DNA of 64,000 nucleotides from CAVZCC01 sp963773765 (GTDB lineage: Bacteria > Actinomycetota > Acidimicrobiia > Acidimicrobiales > Microtrichaceae). Where the stretch lies: the NCBI GenBank assembly GCA_963773765.1, contig CAVZCC010000001.1, forward strand, positions 1,364,001-1,428,000. The letters are read 5' to 3'. The first letter of the stretch is position 1; each line of letters begins with the position of its first letter. Positions 1-8,749 of this stretch are shown here, in pieces. A model generated the notes under the pieces. The model made no database searches. It was given only the letters and a program-made list of their open reading frames with translations, and was not told the origin of the DNA. A program made the position numbers and the translations under genes.

Positions 1-131
1 AAGCGGTCGTGGGACTCGAACCGGCCCCGGTACGGGTGCAGCGACGCCGCGGCCTCCGCCGCCGCGTCCAGGCCGCCGGCCCCCGTGCCTGCGTCCGGGC
101 CTCCGGCCCCTGTGGTGCTGGTGTCAGCCAT
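1..131 (-). CDS. N-terminal fragment of an unidentified protein, cut by the window edge
   Basis: An open frame begins at an ATG at 131 and runs off the window; 43 codons are visible. A GAGGGAG Shine-Dalgarno sequence lies 9 nt upstream. The first 30 residues are a low-complexity Gly/Ala/Asp/Thr tail, and the visible end reads SLHPYRGRFESHDR. It starts 38 nt after the stop of the FGGY kinase on the same strand, so the two are probably co-transcribed and may share a substrate pathway. Too little is visible to name a family. Confidence 0.55.
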   Translation of the reverse strand, partial: MADTSTTGAGGPDAGTGAGGLDAAAEAAASLHPYRGRFESHDR

Positions 132-169
132 GCTGGTGCGCTCCCTCGGGCTCGCGGCCCGTCCGGTGG

Positions 170-1813
170 CTACCCGTGCGCGTTGAGGCGCCGGTGGATG
201 CCCTTGTTCTGCTTGTAGATAGCGCGGAAGGCGCCGTACTGGTCGTCGTAGGTGCGGCGGTGGGCCTGGTTCGGCTCGTGCACGGCGACGACCTTGACCT
301 TTGCGTCCAGTTCGTCGACACCCACGCGGCCGAGCGCCACGCCGGCCAGCAGCGCCGCACCCCGGGCGTTGGCCCGGATGGGGTGCTCGACCCGGCGGAT
401 GGGCCGGTCCATGACATCGGCGTGGATCTGGGCCCAGAGCTCGGACTGGCCGCCACCTCCGATGAGGTTGATCCACGGGAACGGCCGGCCGCAGAACTTC
501 TCGACGCTGCCCAGCAACCACCGGCTGTTGAAGGCCACACCCTCCAGCACGGCACGGACCAGGTCGGCCCGGTCGGTGCGCAGGCTCACGTTGTGCCAGC
601 CCGCCCGGATCGTGTGGTCGTCCACCGGGGTGCGCTCACCGTTGAGCCACGGCGTGAAGATGGCGCCGTTGGACCCGGCCGGGCTGGTGGCGGCCACACG
701 GTCGATCCGGGCGAAGGCGTCGTCCGGAGCACCGGCCGACCGCAGCTCGTCGTCCGGGTACAGGACGTTGTCGCGCAGCCAGTTGAGGCAGGCCCCGGCT
801 GACTCCTGCTCGTTGGCCACGAAGTAGCGGCCGGGGAGCGGGCTGGGCAGGGAGGCGACGCCGTGGAACAGGTCGGTCTTCTTGAACGGGACGTGGCAGG
901 TGAGCCACGACGACGTGCCCAGGTAGAGGTGGCCCTCGAAGTCCTTGACCGCGCCGGAGCCCACGGCCGCTGACTGCACGTCCGGCGTGCCGCCGATCAC
1001 GGGGATGCCGGGCCGCACCCCGAGTTCGGCGGCGGCCGCGGCGGTGAGGAACCCGATCACCGAGGTGGCGGGCACCAGGTCCGGCAGCCACTCCCTCCGG
1101 AGACCGACCATGTCCAGGAGCTCCTGGCTGTAGGACACGTGGGAGGGGTCGCGGTTGTCGGTCACCCAGTGCACGACGATCGAGTCGTAGGTGGCGACGC
1201 ACTCGCCGGTGAGCTTCAGGTTCAGCCAGTCCTTGGGCTCCAGGTACTTCCACGTGCGGGCCGACAGCTCGGGGCGGTGCGCCCGCATCCACAGGATGTG
1301 GGCCAGCGGGTCCTTGCCGGACATGGCGGGGGCCCCGCCGGTGAGCGCGATCCACCTGCGGAGCTTGCGCGGCTCGTAGCCCTGGACCCTGAGGCGGCCA
1401 CCGGACACGCGGGTGACCTCCTCGGCTCCCCGGCTGTCCATCCAGATGAGCGAGTCACCCAACGGCTGGCCGTCACGGTCGATGGCCACGGTGCCGGACC
1501 ACTGCGACGTGACCGAGATCGCTGCCACATCGGGCGGGAGCGCACCCCGCTCCTTCAGCCGTCGGGCGCCGGCCACCACCCCGGCCCACCAGTCCCCCGG
1601 CCGTTGCTCGGCACCGCCGCCGTCGGACAGCAGCAGGTCGACCGGCTCGAACTCCCCGTCCAGGTAGGAGCCGTCCATGGTGAACACCGCGGTCTTGGGC
1701 CCGGAGGTCCCCAGGTCGATCGTCAGGACCAGGTCGCTGCCGTCCTGCGTGCTGGTGTCCTGCGTGCTGCCGTGCTGCGTGCGGCCGTCCTGCGTGCCGT
1801 CCATCTCGGTCAT
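170..1813 (-). CDS. FGGY-family carbohydrate kinase (xylulokinase-like)
   Basis: This is a 547-residue sugar kinase that would phosphorylate a ketose or polyol with ATP in the cytoplasm. The phosphate-1 motif DLGTSGPK sits at residues 33-40. The substrate-side WMDSRGAEE segment follows, and the FGGY C-terminal signature region with GGGGQSELWAQI is near residue 450. Length fits the family (about 500) once the N-terminal tail is removed. Residues 6-27 are an unusual run of short TQDG/TQHG/TQDT repeats, encoded by a degenerate repeat at about 1740-1800, and have no counterpart in kinases I know. An ATG start with GGGGGA 4 nt upstream supports 1813. The exact sugar cannot be read from sequence. 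The truncated gene downstream is probably in the same operon. Confidence 0.85.
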   Translation of the reverse strand: MTEMDGTQDGRTQHGSTQDTSTQDGSDLVLTIDLGTSGPKTAVFTMDGSYLDGEFEPVDLLLSDGGGAEQRPGDWWAGVVAGARRLKERGALPPDVAAISVTSQWSGTVAIDRDGQPLGDSLIWMDSRGAEEVTRVSGGRLRVQGYEPRKLRRWIALTGGAPAMSGKDPLAHILWMRAHRPELSARTWKYLEPKDWLNLKLTGECVATYDSIVVHWVTDNRDPSHVSYSQELLDMVGLRREWLPDLVPATSVIGFLTAAAAAELGVRPGIPVIGGTPDVQSAAVGSGAVKDFEGHLYLGTSSWLTCHVPFKKTDLFHGVASLPSPLPGRYFVANEQESAGACLNWLRDNVLYPDDELRSAGAPDDAFARIDRVAATSPAGSNGAIFTPWLNGERTPVDDHTIRAGWHNVSLRTDRADLVRAVLEGVAFNSRWLLGSVEKFCGRPFPWINLIGGGGQSELWAQIHADVMDRPIRRVEHPIRANARGAALLAGVALGRVGVDELDAKVKVVAVHEPNQAHRRTYDDQYGAFRAIYKQNKGIHRRLNAHG

Positions 1814-1914
1814 GTCGTCCCCCGGAACTTGCCCGTGCGCCGACGGACCCTACAGCGGGCGACCGAAGCCGGTTCGGACCGGCTCCTTCCAGGGGGTTTG
1901 GTGCTGTTTCATGT

Positions 1915-1938
1915 TGTCACGATCACTCTGGTGTGACA
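1915..1938. promoter_or_regulatory. Inverted repeat in a divergent intergenic region, possible operator
   Basis: TGTCAC at 1915-1920 and GTGACA at 1933-1938 form a 6-bp dyad with a 12-nt spacer. It lies between the divergent starts of the sugar kinase (1813) and the lipoprotein (1949). Placement suggests a regulator site, but arms this short also occur by chance. Confidence 0.3.
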
Positions 1939-1948
1939 GGGTGGCACG

Positions 1949-2212
1949 ATGGGACGGGGACTCGGGGGAGGGAACGCGGCCGGCCGGAGCACCTCGCAAC
2001 AGGTCCGGGTGGCCGCCCTGGCAGCGGTGACGGCCGCGGTGACGGTGCTCGGCCCGCTCGGGATGACGGCCTGCACGGGCGGGACCGCACCGGACCGGGT
2101 GCGTCCGATCGACGGGAGCTCCCGTGCCGCGACCGGCAGCGAGGCCACCACCACCACCCCGCACCCGCAGATCCGGGGAGTCCAACCGGCGCGCCCGGGG
2201 ATCCGGCGGTGA
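1949..2212 (+). CDS. Lipoprotein signal and linker, probably the 5' part of a frameshifted lipoprotein gene
   Basis: This 87-codon frame has a hydrophobic segment followed by LGMTACTGG, a plausible lipobox with Cys near residue 43. A Thr-rich linker (EATTTTPHP) typical of actinobacterial surface lipoproteins follows. It stops at 2212. The globular domain one would expect after such a linker is present immediately downstream in the -1 frame (2209-2730). Either this is a short lipoprotein translationally coupled through a GTGA overlap, or one base is missing between about 2110 and 2209 and the two frames are one gene of about 260 codons. I favour the single gene, because a mature lipoprotein consisting only of linker would be odd. 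Confidence 0.6.
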   Translation: MGRGLGGGNAAGRSTSQQVRVAALAAVTAAVTVLGPLGMTACTGGTAPDRVRPIDGSSRAATGSEATTTTPHPQIRGVQPARPGIRR

Positions 2213-2730
2213 CGCCGGACGGGACCGGCCCGTCCCCGCAGGATCCCGTGGCAGACGCGGTGGACCAGCTCCTGGCCCGCTACGACCGGGCCCTCACCGA
2301 CCTGTCGGCCCAGCCTGCTGCCGCAGCCGACCCCGACCATCCGCTCCACCTGGCGTGGTCGTCCGTCGTCGGTCCCGGCACGGCGCTGGCCGCCGACCTG
2401 CCCGCAGCCATCACCGCTCGCGCCCGCGACGGTGTCGTGGTGGAGCCGGGCGCCGAGGGCCTGGCCTACCGCCACCACGCGCTGGAGGTGGTGCCGGCGG
2501 CGGACGGCTCGGTCGGGTTCACCTGGTGTGGCTGGTCCCCCGGCATCGCACGCGACGTCACCACCCGGGCGGTCGCGGACGACGGCGTCGGCCACGCCCA
2601 CGGCACGGGTCGGGCCCGGCCGGGACCGGCGGGGTGGGTGCTCGACTCGTTGGACCAGTCCGACCTGGTGGTGCTGGCCCCGGGGACGCCGGACCCGTGT
2701 CCGACCGAGGCCCAGCGAGCCGGGAAATGA
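2209..2730 (+). CDS. Hypothetical extracytoplasmic domain protein, probable continuation of the preceding lipoprotein
   Basis: The open frame can start at a GTG (2209) that overlaps the previous stop as GTGA. It contains a helical segment (ADAVDQLLARYDRALTDL) and then a compact domain with FTWCGWSPG and a GWVLDSLDQSDL strand. The end, TPDPCP, suggests a disulphide with the earlier Cys outside the membrane. I do not recognise a named family; the fold could be SnoaL/NTF2-like, but that is a guess. The stop overlaps the next start as ATGA, so it is cotranscribed with the secreted protein that follows. Confidence 0.6.
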   Translation: MTPDGTGPSPQDPVADAVDQLLARYDRALTDLSAQPAAAADPDHPLHLAWSSVVGPGTALAADLPAAITARARDGVVVEPGAEGLAYRHHALEVVPAADGSVGFTWCGWSPGIARDVTTRAVADDGVGHAHGTGRARPGPAGWVLDSLDQSDLVVLAPGTPDPCPTEAQRAGK

Positions 2731-3677
2731 CGCCGAGGGGCGGCTCGCCCGCCGTCACCGTGCCGGCGCGGGCCGTGCGGTGGTTCGTCGCGGTCCTGGC
2801 CGCCGCCGCGGTGCTGGGCCCGGTGGGCCGCGTGTCGCCGGCCGGGGCGGTCGGGGACGGCGGGGCGTCCTCCCGTGTCACGCGGGACGGACGCATCGTC
2901 ACCTCCATCCTGTTGCCGGGGCGGTCCGTGCCTCCCCGGGGAGACACGGGACCCACCACCTACTGGATCACCCTGTCGGACGCGGACCTGGGCTTCCTCC
3001 TGCACGTGGCCGCCGCCCATCCGGAGCTGGCCGACGCCCCGCTGCTCCGGGCCGTCCAACCGCTGCTGGAGGGCGGCACCTTCGGCGACGTCGACGTGCA
3101 GGTCCTGGTCCGCAACGGCGTGCTGACCGCGGAGGTGCGGGCCGTCCCCACGCCACCCGACCCGGCCCGCGGCCTGGCCCGTCGGATGATCACCGTGCTG
3201 CCCGTCCTCCCGCCCGTGGTGTCTCCCCCACCGGCGGCGCCGGTGCCGCTGTACGAGCCGGTGTTCGTGTCGTTCACCCCCCAGGTGTGGGCCACCACGG
3301 TGGACCGCACGCTGTCCGCGTCCGGCGTGACGGCCCGGGTGCGGGCCAGGCCGGTGGCGATCCGGGTCAGCAGCGGGGACCCGGCGGGCGTCGGCCGGGT
3401 CCGGCTGTGTGCGGGGCCGGCCGTGCCGTTCGACCCGGACGACCCGGCGTCACCGTCCCGGCAGGCCGACCGGCCCGGGACGTGCGCGTTCGACTACCGG
3501 ACCGCCACCGGCGTGAACGGCCGCCGGGACCGGTGGTACGGCGACGTCACCGTGGTGTGGCAGGCCGAGTGGACCACCGACGGTGTCACCTGGCGCTCGC
3601 TCGGCAACATCCCCAAGGTCTCGCTGTTCACCCGCCGGGTCCGCGCCGTGACCACGGCGGTCGAGTCCACCCGCTGA
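2727..3677 (+). CDS. Secreted hypothetical protein
   Basis: This 316-residue protein has an N-terminal signal peptide: Arg at about residue 15, then the hydrophobic WFVAVLAAAAVLGPV, then a likely cleavage at AGAVGD. The mature part is Pro- and Val-rich and includes YWITLSDADLGFLL and a later segment with paired Cys residues (VRLCAGPAV and GTCAFDYR), so a disulphide-stabilised exported domain is likely. The ATG overlaps the upstream stop (ATGA), so it is coupled to the lipoprotein and the two may form an exported complex. No enzyme motif is visible and I do not recognise the family. Confidence 0.7.
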   Translation: MTPRGGSPAVTVPARAVRWFVAVLAAAAVLGPVGRVSPAGAVGDGGASSRVTRDGRIVTSILLPGRSVPPRGDTGPTTYWITLSDADLGFLLHVAAAHPELADAPLLRAVQPLLEGGTFGDVDVQVLVRNGVLTAEVRAVPTPPDPARGLARRMITVLPVLPPVVSPPPAAPVPLYEPVFVSFTPQVWATTVDRTLSASGVTARVRARPVAIRVSSGDPAGVGRVRLCAGPAVPFDPDDPASPSRQADRPGTCAFDYRTATGVNGRRDRWYGDVTVVWQAEWTTDGVTWRSLGNIPKVSLFTRRVRAVTTAVESTR

Positions 3678-3706
3678 CCGGCCGGACGGTCGGAGCCCGG
3701 GACGGG

Positions 3707-4243
3707 TCAGAACTGCGGCGTCGGGGTGATGGCACCGACGCTGACGCCCTTGGCCGCGGCCCGGTCCACCAGGTCCTGGTACAGCTCGGGGCTCACGGCC
3801 TTGGTGCGGGACAGCAGGAAGGCGCTGGTGCCGGTCGGGTCGCTGACCACCGCCCACTGGTAGTCCGGGTCCAGGTCCACGATCCAGTAGTTCCCGGGAG
3901 GGTTGGCGCTGTTGGAGCCGGTGAACGAGACGTTGAGCTTGGCGTTGGTGGTGTCCACCGGGACCGCGGAGCCGACGATCCGGGACTCGAACCCGTCGGG
4001 GGTGAAGTAGTTGCCGCTGTTCTCCACCCGGATGGAGCCGTCGGGCAGGAGCGAGTAGTTGGCGGTGGTGTTGACCAGGCCCGCCGAGAAGAACTGCTTC
4101 ACGCTCCCCACCTCGTACCAGGTACCCAGGTAGCGGGCCACGTCGACGCTCTCCACCGTGGTGGTGACCGGCGGGGACATCGTGCACGCCCCCAGGGCGA
4201 GGGCGATCGGGACGAGCAGGAACAGCCGCAATCTCGTGTGCAT
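3707..4243 (-). CDS. Lipocalin-family lipoprotein (Blc-like)
   Basis: This 178-residue outer-surface lipoprotein begins with a signal peptide ending in the lipobox LGAC (Cys 20). The lipocalin signature YLGTWYEVG follows, containing the invariant G-x-W of strand A. The beta-barrel repeats SLLPDGSIRVENSG, YWIVDLDPDYQWAVVSDP and AFLLSRTK are typical of bacterial lipocalin Blc and apolipoprotein D. The family binds hydrophobic ligands such as lysophospholipids at the membrane. Start 4243 gives the complete signal peptide. It is preceded by a 163-bp spacer containing a small hairpin (GCCGCTC/GAGCGGC). Confidence 0.9.
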   Translation of the reverse strand: MHTRLRLFLLVPIALALGACTMSPPVTTTVESVDVARYLGTWYEVGSVKQFFSAGLVNTTANYSLLPDGSIRVENSGNYFTPDGFESRIVGSAVPVDTTNAKLNVSFTGSNSANPPGNYWIVDLDPDYQWAVVSDPTGTSAFLLSRTKAVSPELYQDLVDRAAAKGVSVGAITPTPQF

Positions 4244-4406
4244 GCCCTGTCTTCGTCCGGCCCGGCCCCGCCGGATGCAGCGGACCGGGGCACCGGTGAC
4301 GGCACTCGAACACCCCGCTCTCCCCGTTCTGCGGTTGATCGAGCCGCTCCGAGCGGCCAGGACCGCCCCAGAACGGAAGGACCGCTCCAGAGCGGGACGG
4401 GCTGCC

Positions 4407-5528
4407 TCACGAGGCCCCGAGGCGCCAGGCCGGTGCGACCTGGGGCCCGCCCATCGCCAGTGCAGCCACCTCCGCCCCGATGGCCGGGACGAACTTGAAC
4501 CCGTGGCCGGAGCACGGGGAGCACACCACCACCGGGCCACGGCGGTCCAGCACGAAGTGCTCGTCCGGCGTGGAGGTGAACAGGCAACTGGTGGTGGAGA
4601 CCGGGTCGGGGTCCAGGCCGGGGAACCACTCCTGCACGTAGCGCACCAGGTTGGCGGTGAGGGCGGGATCCAGGCCGGGCCGGTGGTCGGGGTCGACCGG
4701 CACGGATGAACCATGGCCGCCCACCTTGACCCCCTCGCCCGGGGTGAGGAGCCCGTAGGCGTCGAAGGCCAACCGGTCCTCTGCTCCCCCCGGCCCGGGC
4801 ACGTGGTGCAGGAAGCTGGGCCACTGCGCCGCGGGGTCGAGCGGCCGGAAGTGCGAGGGCTGCTCGGCCACCACCTCCAACGGGGGCAGGCCCAGGTCGA
4901 GGGCCAGGGCGCCACCCAGCACCCGGGTGGCCCATGCACCGGCCGCGACCACCACCACCGGCGACTCCCACGCCCCGTGCGACGTGTGCACCACGGCCGA
5001 GTCCGTCCCCACCTCCACCTGCTCGACCGGCGTGGAGAACCGGACCTCCGCCCCTGCCGCCGCCGCGGCACGCCAGGCTGCGTCCACGGTCCGCTCGGCC
5101 CAGCACCGCCCGCCGTCCGGACTGAACACCACCTGTCGGTCGAAGCGCATCCCGGGCCACCGCTCGGCCGCCGCCGACGCCGTCAGGCGCTCGGACCCGT
5201 ACCCCGCGGCGGACAGGTTCGCCGCGATCTCGTCCATGGCGACGTGGTGCCCGTGGTCCAGCTGACCGACCTGTTCCAGCAGCACCTGGCCGCTCACGTC
5301 CTCCAGCTCCCGCCACAGGGGCACGGCCCGACGGGCCAGGCCGACGTAGAGGGGGTCTCGGTAGGCCACCCGGAAGATGCGGGTGGCTCCGTGCGAGGAG
5401 CCCCGGTCGTGGCCGGCCTCGAACTGCTCGAGCAGCACCACGTCCCGGCCGGCCGCGGCCAACCGCCACGCTGCGGCGGAGCCCATGGCGCCGGCACCGA
5501 CCACCACCACGTCGGCCCGTGTCGTCAC
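4407..5528 (-). CDS. FAD-dependent oxidoreductase, monomeric sarcosine oxidase / N-methyltryptophan oxidase type
   Basis: This 373-residue flavoenzyme matches monomeric sarcosine oxidases in length. The dinucleotide-binding motif GAGAMG is at residues 11-16, followed by an acidic strand end (LLEQF) and the family SSHGATRIFR segment. Near residue 339, CSPCSGHGFKFVPAIG matches the region holding the cysteine that binds FAD covalently in this family. It would oxidise an N-methyl or secondary amine, giving hydrogen peroxide and formaldehyde or an imine. The true substrate is not determinable. The GTG start at 5528 is 7 nt after a TAGGTT hexamer and lacks a Shine-Dalgarno sequence, suggesting a leaderless message. 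Confidence 0.88.
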   Translation of the reverse strand: MTTRADVVVVGAGAMGSAAAWRLAAAGRDVVLLEQFEAGHDRGSSHGATRIFRVAYRDPLYVGLARRAVPLWRELEDVSGQVLLEQVGQLDHGHHVAMDEIAANLSAAGYGSERLTASAAAERWPGMRFDRQVVFSPDGGRCWAERTVDAAWRAAAAAGAEVRFSTPVEQVEVGTDSAVVHTSHGAWESPVVVVAAGAWATRVLGGALALDLGLPPLEVVAEQPSHFRPLDPAAQWPSFLHHVPGPGGAEDRLAFDAYGLLTPGEGVKVGGHGSSVPVDPDHRPGLDPALTANLVRYVQEWFPGLDPDPVSTTSCLFTSTPDEHFVLDRRGPVVVCSPCSGHGFKFVPAIGAEVAALAMGGPQVAPAWRLGAS

Positions 5529-5535
5529 CGCGCCG

Positions 5536-5541
5536 AACCTA
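5536..5541 (-). promoter_or_regulatory. Putative -10 element for a leaderless transcript
   Basis: TAGGTT reads on the minus strand and ends 7 nt before the GTG at 5528, the spacing expected if transcription starts at the start codon. No ribosome binding site is present. Confidence 0.45.
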
Positions 5542-5566
5542 CCGGGCCGGGACGGGCCGCCGGTCG

Positions 5567-6178
5567 CTACTTCCGGCGTGCGCCCTCCGTGACCAGCCGT
5601 TCGACGCGCTCGGCCAGGCGCTGCTCGAGCTGCGTCGCCCTCGCGTCGTCGAGCCTGCCACTGGACACCGCCTCATCGATGCGGGCCTCGCCGGCTTCGA
5701 CGAGCGCATCGATGACGGCCTGGGGGTCCACGTCCTGGGCCTCGGCCACCTGCTCGAGCGTCCGGCCGTCCTTCAGTGCGGCCACCAGGTCCTCGGTGGT
5801 CATGTCCAGGACCGGGGCCACCACTGCCAGCATCTCCTGACGCCGCTCCCTGCGGCGCTCGCCCCGCTCACCCCGGGCCTCTCCTGCGGCCTCCTTGAGC
5901 CGGGCCGCAACCGTGTCGGCCTGGGCCTGGGTCAGCGTCCCGTCCGCCACCAGGGAGTCCATGACCTCCTGGAGCTTCTGGCCCCGTCCGGTGGCCGGCC
6001 CCCGGCCCGGCGATGCGGCCGCCGGTGCGGTCGTGGTGGTGGCACCGTCCTGGGCCCCGGCCACGCCCAACGGGTTGAGCGCGGCGACGGCCAGGCCGCC
6101 CACGCCCAGGACCCCGGCCAGCACCACTCCTGCCGCTGCCCGCCTGACGTTCCCGGACCCCGCCTGCATGGTCGCCAT
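5567..6178 (-). CDS. Exported hypothetical protein with Arg-rich helical C-terminal region
   Basis: This 203-residue protein has a signal peptide (residues 10-40, AAAGVVLAGVLGVGGLAVAAL), then a Thr/Ala/Pro linker and a helical domain. The helical domain has two similar helix-turn segments, KLQEVMDSLVADGTLTQAQADTVAARL and the later VIDALVEAGEARIDEAVSSGRLDDARATQLEQRL. These resemble the SHOCT-like or repeat helices of secreted actinobacterial proteins that read 'LVADGTLTQAQAD'. The middle is strongly basic (RGERGERRRERRQ). AAGGAG 8 nt before the ATG supports the start. No catalytic motif is visible; a structural or wall-associated role is only inference. Confidence 0.75.
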   Translation of the reverse strand: MATMQAGSGNVRRAAAGVVLAGVLGVGGLAVAALNPLGVAGAQDGATTTTAPAAASPGRGPATGRGQKLQEVMDSLVADGTLTQAQADTVAARLKEAAGEARGERGERRRERRQEMLAVVAPVLDMTTEDLVAALKDGRTLEQVAEAQDVDPQAVIDALVEAGEARIDEAVSSGRLDDARATQLEQRLAERVERLVTEGARRK

Positions 6179-6300
6179 GTCACCGCTCCTTCGATCGGTT
6201 CGGCCCACCGCTGTGGACACGACCCGATGATCGACCGCAGATGTGATGGAACGATGATGGAGGCGACAACAGATGGTTCGGACCCCGTCGGCCGGACGCG

Positions 6301-8634
6301 CTACTCGAAGCTGCGGCCCCACTCGCGGAGGAAGTCCAAGAAGTTGTTCGGGCTGTCCGGGGCGGGCTCGCCGGGCGTGTAGGCCACCTGGTGCAGCGTC
6401 CCGGTGAACGGGAACGGTCCGTGGCGCTCGTAGACCGACCAGCACACCGGTGAGCGCCGGTCCATGCCGATGTCGATGCCCTCGAACGGCGCCATGGCCA
6501 TGAGCAGGCGGAAGTCGGTGCCGGCCGCGACCTCCTCGCCGTCCACCGCCAGGGCCAGGTTCCAGCGGTCCCCGCCGGGGCAGGTGATGCGCAGCTCCAG
6601 TTCGTGCTCGCCGGGAGCGACCACCGGTCCGCGCACCTCCCGCTCCATGCCGTAGCCGTTGTGGGCCGCCACCAGCTCGCCGGTGTCGTCCACGTAGAGG
6701 GAGTAGCCGCCGCCCTGGTCGCCGTGGGCCACCAGGATCCCGGCGTCGCCGGCCGCCAGGGTGACCCGGGCCGTGATCCGCACGTCCCGCCACAGGATCA
6801 GGCGCTGGGACCGCCACCGGTCCAACGTCGGCGTGCCCGGCCGCAGCACCACCGGTCCGTCGAAGCTCTCCGTCCACGGCGGGCGCAGCAGGAAGCGGTA
6901 GCCGGTGCCCTCGTCCATGGGGAACACCTGGTTGGCCCAGGCCGACTCCTCCCACGCGCCGATCATCTCGGTGAGGCGCTGGGGCTCCCGCTCGGACAGG
7001 TCGCGGAGCTGGGTCGGGTCCGCCACCATGTCGAACAGCTCCCAGTCGTCGTCGGAGAACGGGGTCCGGGGAACGTGGCGGGTGACCGCCTCCCACCCGT
7101 CGCGGCGGAACCCGCGGTGGCCCTCGTTCTCGATCATCACGTCGAGCGTCCGGCCCGGCGCGCCCGGGTCGGTGAGGGTGGCGGCCACGCTGGCGCCGGC
7201 CAGCGGCAGCACCGGGTTGCCCTTCCACGCATCGGGCCGCTGCACCCCGGCCAGCTCCAGGAAGGTGGGCAGCAGGTCCGTCACGTGCACGAACTGGTCG
7301 CGCAGCTCACCACCCCCACCCAGGCCGCCGTCGGGCCACGACACCACGAACGGCACCTGGTGCCCGCCCCGGTGGGCGTTGATCTTGTACAGGCGGAACG
7401 GCGTGTTGGCCGCCATGGCCCAGCCCCGCGGGTAGTGCGGCAGCGTGGTCGGCCCGCCGATGGCGTCGAAGCGCTCCAGGTCCTCCTCGAACGGCTCCTC
7501 GGCCCCGGTCCGGCCGAAGTGCAGCGACCGGAAGTAGGCGCTCGTGCCGTCCACCTCACCCTCGCGGGAGCCGCCGTTGTCCGAGGTGAAGATGAACAGC
7601 GTGTTGTCCCACTCACCCAGCTCCTCCAGCGCGGTGCGCAGCCGGCCCATGTTCTGGTCCAGGTTGTCCACCAGGCCGGCGTAGACCGCCATGTACCGGG
7701 CGAAGAGCCGCTTGCGGTCGTCGTCGAGGTCGTCCCAGGCCTCCACCTCGTCGCCCGGTTCGTGGTTGCGGGGGGCGAGCTCCGCGTGCTCCGGGACCAC
7801 GCCCAGTTCCCGCTGGCGGTCGTAGCGGCGCTGGCGGATGACGTCCCAACCCTCGTGGTACGCGTCGGCGTGGCGGGCGATGTCGTCGGCCTTGGCCTGC
7901 AGCGGCGCGTGCACCGCGGCGGACGCGAAGTAGAGGAAGAAGGGCTTGTCGGGGTTGGACGCCTTGGTCTCCCGGACCATGGAGATGGCCCGGTCGGTCA
8001 GGTCGTCGGTGACGAAGTAGCCATCGGGGTACCGGTCCACCGCCACCGCGTGGTTGTCCTCGATCAGGCGGTGGGGGTGGTGGAAGTTGGTGAAGGCGTC
8101 GAGGAACCCGTAGTAGCGGTCGAACCCCTTCTGCAGCGGCCAGGACGACCGGTCACCGGCGTCGTTGACCTGGCTGTCCTTGGTCAGGTGCCACTTGCCC
8201 ACCATCAGGGTCTGGTAGCCGGCGGAGCGCAGCAGCTCGGGCAGCGTGGGGGCGAAGGGCGTGAGCTCCATGGCGTAGCCGGGGAACCCCGGGTCCGAGT
8301 GGGCCACGTGGCCGACCCCGGCCCGGTGCGGTTCCAGGCCCGTCATCAGCGCGGCGCGGGTGGGCGAGCACATGGGCGTGGCGTGGTAGTCGGTGTACCG
8401 CAGCCCCTCGGCGGCCAGCCGGTCAACGTTGGGCGTGGGGATCTCCGAGCCGTAGCAGCCGAGGTCGGCGTACCCGAGGTCGTCGCACATGACGATGACG
8501 ATGTTGGGCGCACCGTCCCGCGGGGCCGGGCGCTCGGGCCACCACGGGTCCGACGTGGCGAACACACGCCCCACGCTCCCGCCGTGCCCGGCGTACGGTG
8601 CGGTCGGGTCGGAGTCGTCACGCTCGATCGTCAT
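6301..8634 (-). CDS. Arylsulfatase (family S1 sulfatase)
   Basis: This 777-residue enzyme hydrolyses sulfate esters. Metal-binding DD is at residues 51-52 in MCDDLGYADLG. The formylglycine motif C-S-P-T-R is at Cys 89 and would be matured by a formylglycine-generating enzyme. SDNGGSREGEVDGT and HRGGHQVPF complete the core. No signal peptide is evident, so it may act in the cytoplasm or be exported another way. The last 170 or so residues (after HVPRTPF) form an extra beta-rich domain found in large actinobacterial sulfatases. TACGGT 8 nt before the ATG and the absence of a ribosome site suggest a leaderless start. An earlier in-frame start at 8757 would add an implausible Pro/Arg-rich stretch. 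Confidence 0.92.
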   Translation of the reverse strand: MTIERDDSDPTAPYAGHGGSVGRVFATSDPWWPERPAPRDGAPNIVIVMCDDLGYADLGCYGSEIPTPNVDRLAAEGLRYTDYHATPMCSPTRAALMTGLEPHRAGVGHVAHSDPGFPGYAMELTPFAPTLPELLRSAGYQTLMVGKWHLTKDSQVNDAGDRSSWPLQKGFDRYYGFLDAFTNFHHPHRLIEDNHAVAVDRYPDGYFVTDDLTDRAISMVRETKASNPDKPFFLYFASAAVHAPLQAKADDIARHADAYHEGWDVIRQRRYDRQRELGVVPEHAELAPRNHEPGDEVEAWDDLDDDRKRLFARYMAVYAGLVDNLDQNMGRLRTALEELGEWDNTLFIFTSDNGGSREGEVDGTSAYFRSLHFGRTGAEEPFEEDLERFDAIGGPTTLPHYPRGWAMAANTPFRLYKINAHRGGHQVPFVVSWPDGGLGGGGELRDQFVHVTDLLPTFLELAGVQRPDAWKGNPVLPLAGASVAATLTDPGAPGRTLDVMIENEGHRGFRRDGWEAVTRHVPRTPFSDDDWELFDMVADPTQLRDLSEREPQRLTEMIGAWEESAWANQVFPMDEGTGYRFLLRPPWTESFDGPVVLRPGTPTLDRWRSQRLILWRDVRITARVTLAAGDAGILVAHGDQGGGYSLYVDDTGELVAAHNGYGMEREVRGPVVAPGEHELELRITCPGGDRWNLALAVDGEEVAAGTDFRLLMAMAPFEGIDIGMDRRSPVCWSVYERHGPFPFTGTLHQVAYTPGEPAPDSPNNFLDFLREWGRSFE

Positions 8635-8642
8635 GGGCGGCG

Positions 8643-8648
8643 ACCGTA
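8643..8648 (-). promoter_or_regulatory. Putative -10 element for a leaderless sulfatase transcript
   Basis: TACGGT on the minus strand ends 8 nt before the ATG at 8634. This supports that start over the longer upstream frame. Confidence 0.45.
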
Positions 8649-8749
8649 GCAAGCGGGGGGCCTGCACCGGCCGGTGGCCGGGCGGCCGTGTGGTGCCGGG
8701 CGGCGGCCCGGACCGGTACTGTCCGGGCGGACGACGGAGGACGCACCCC

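Noticed and set aside
1..26. tRNA T-arm-like sequence (GGTTCGAGTCC on the minus strand)
   Set aside because: The flanking 5-bp stem does not pair, no acceptor or anticodon arm is visible, and the sequence is better explained as coding for GRFESHDR in the gene at the window edge.
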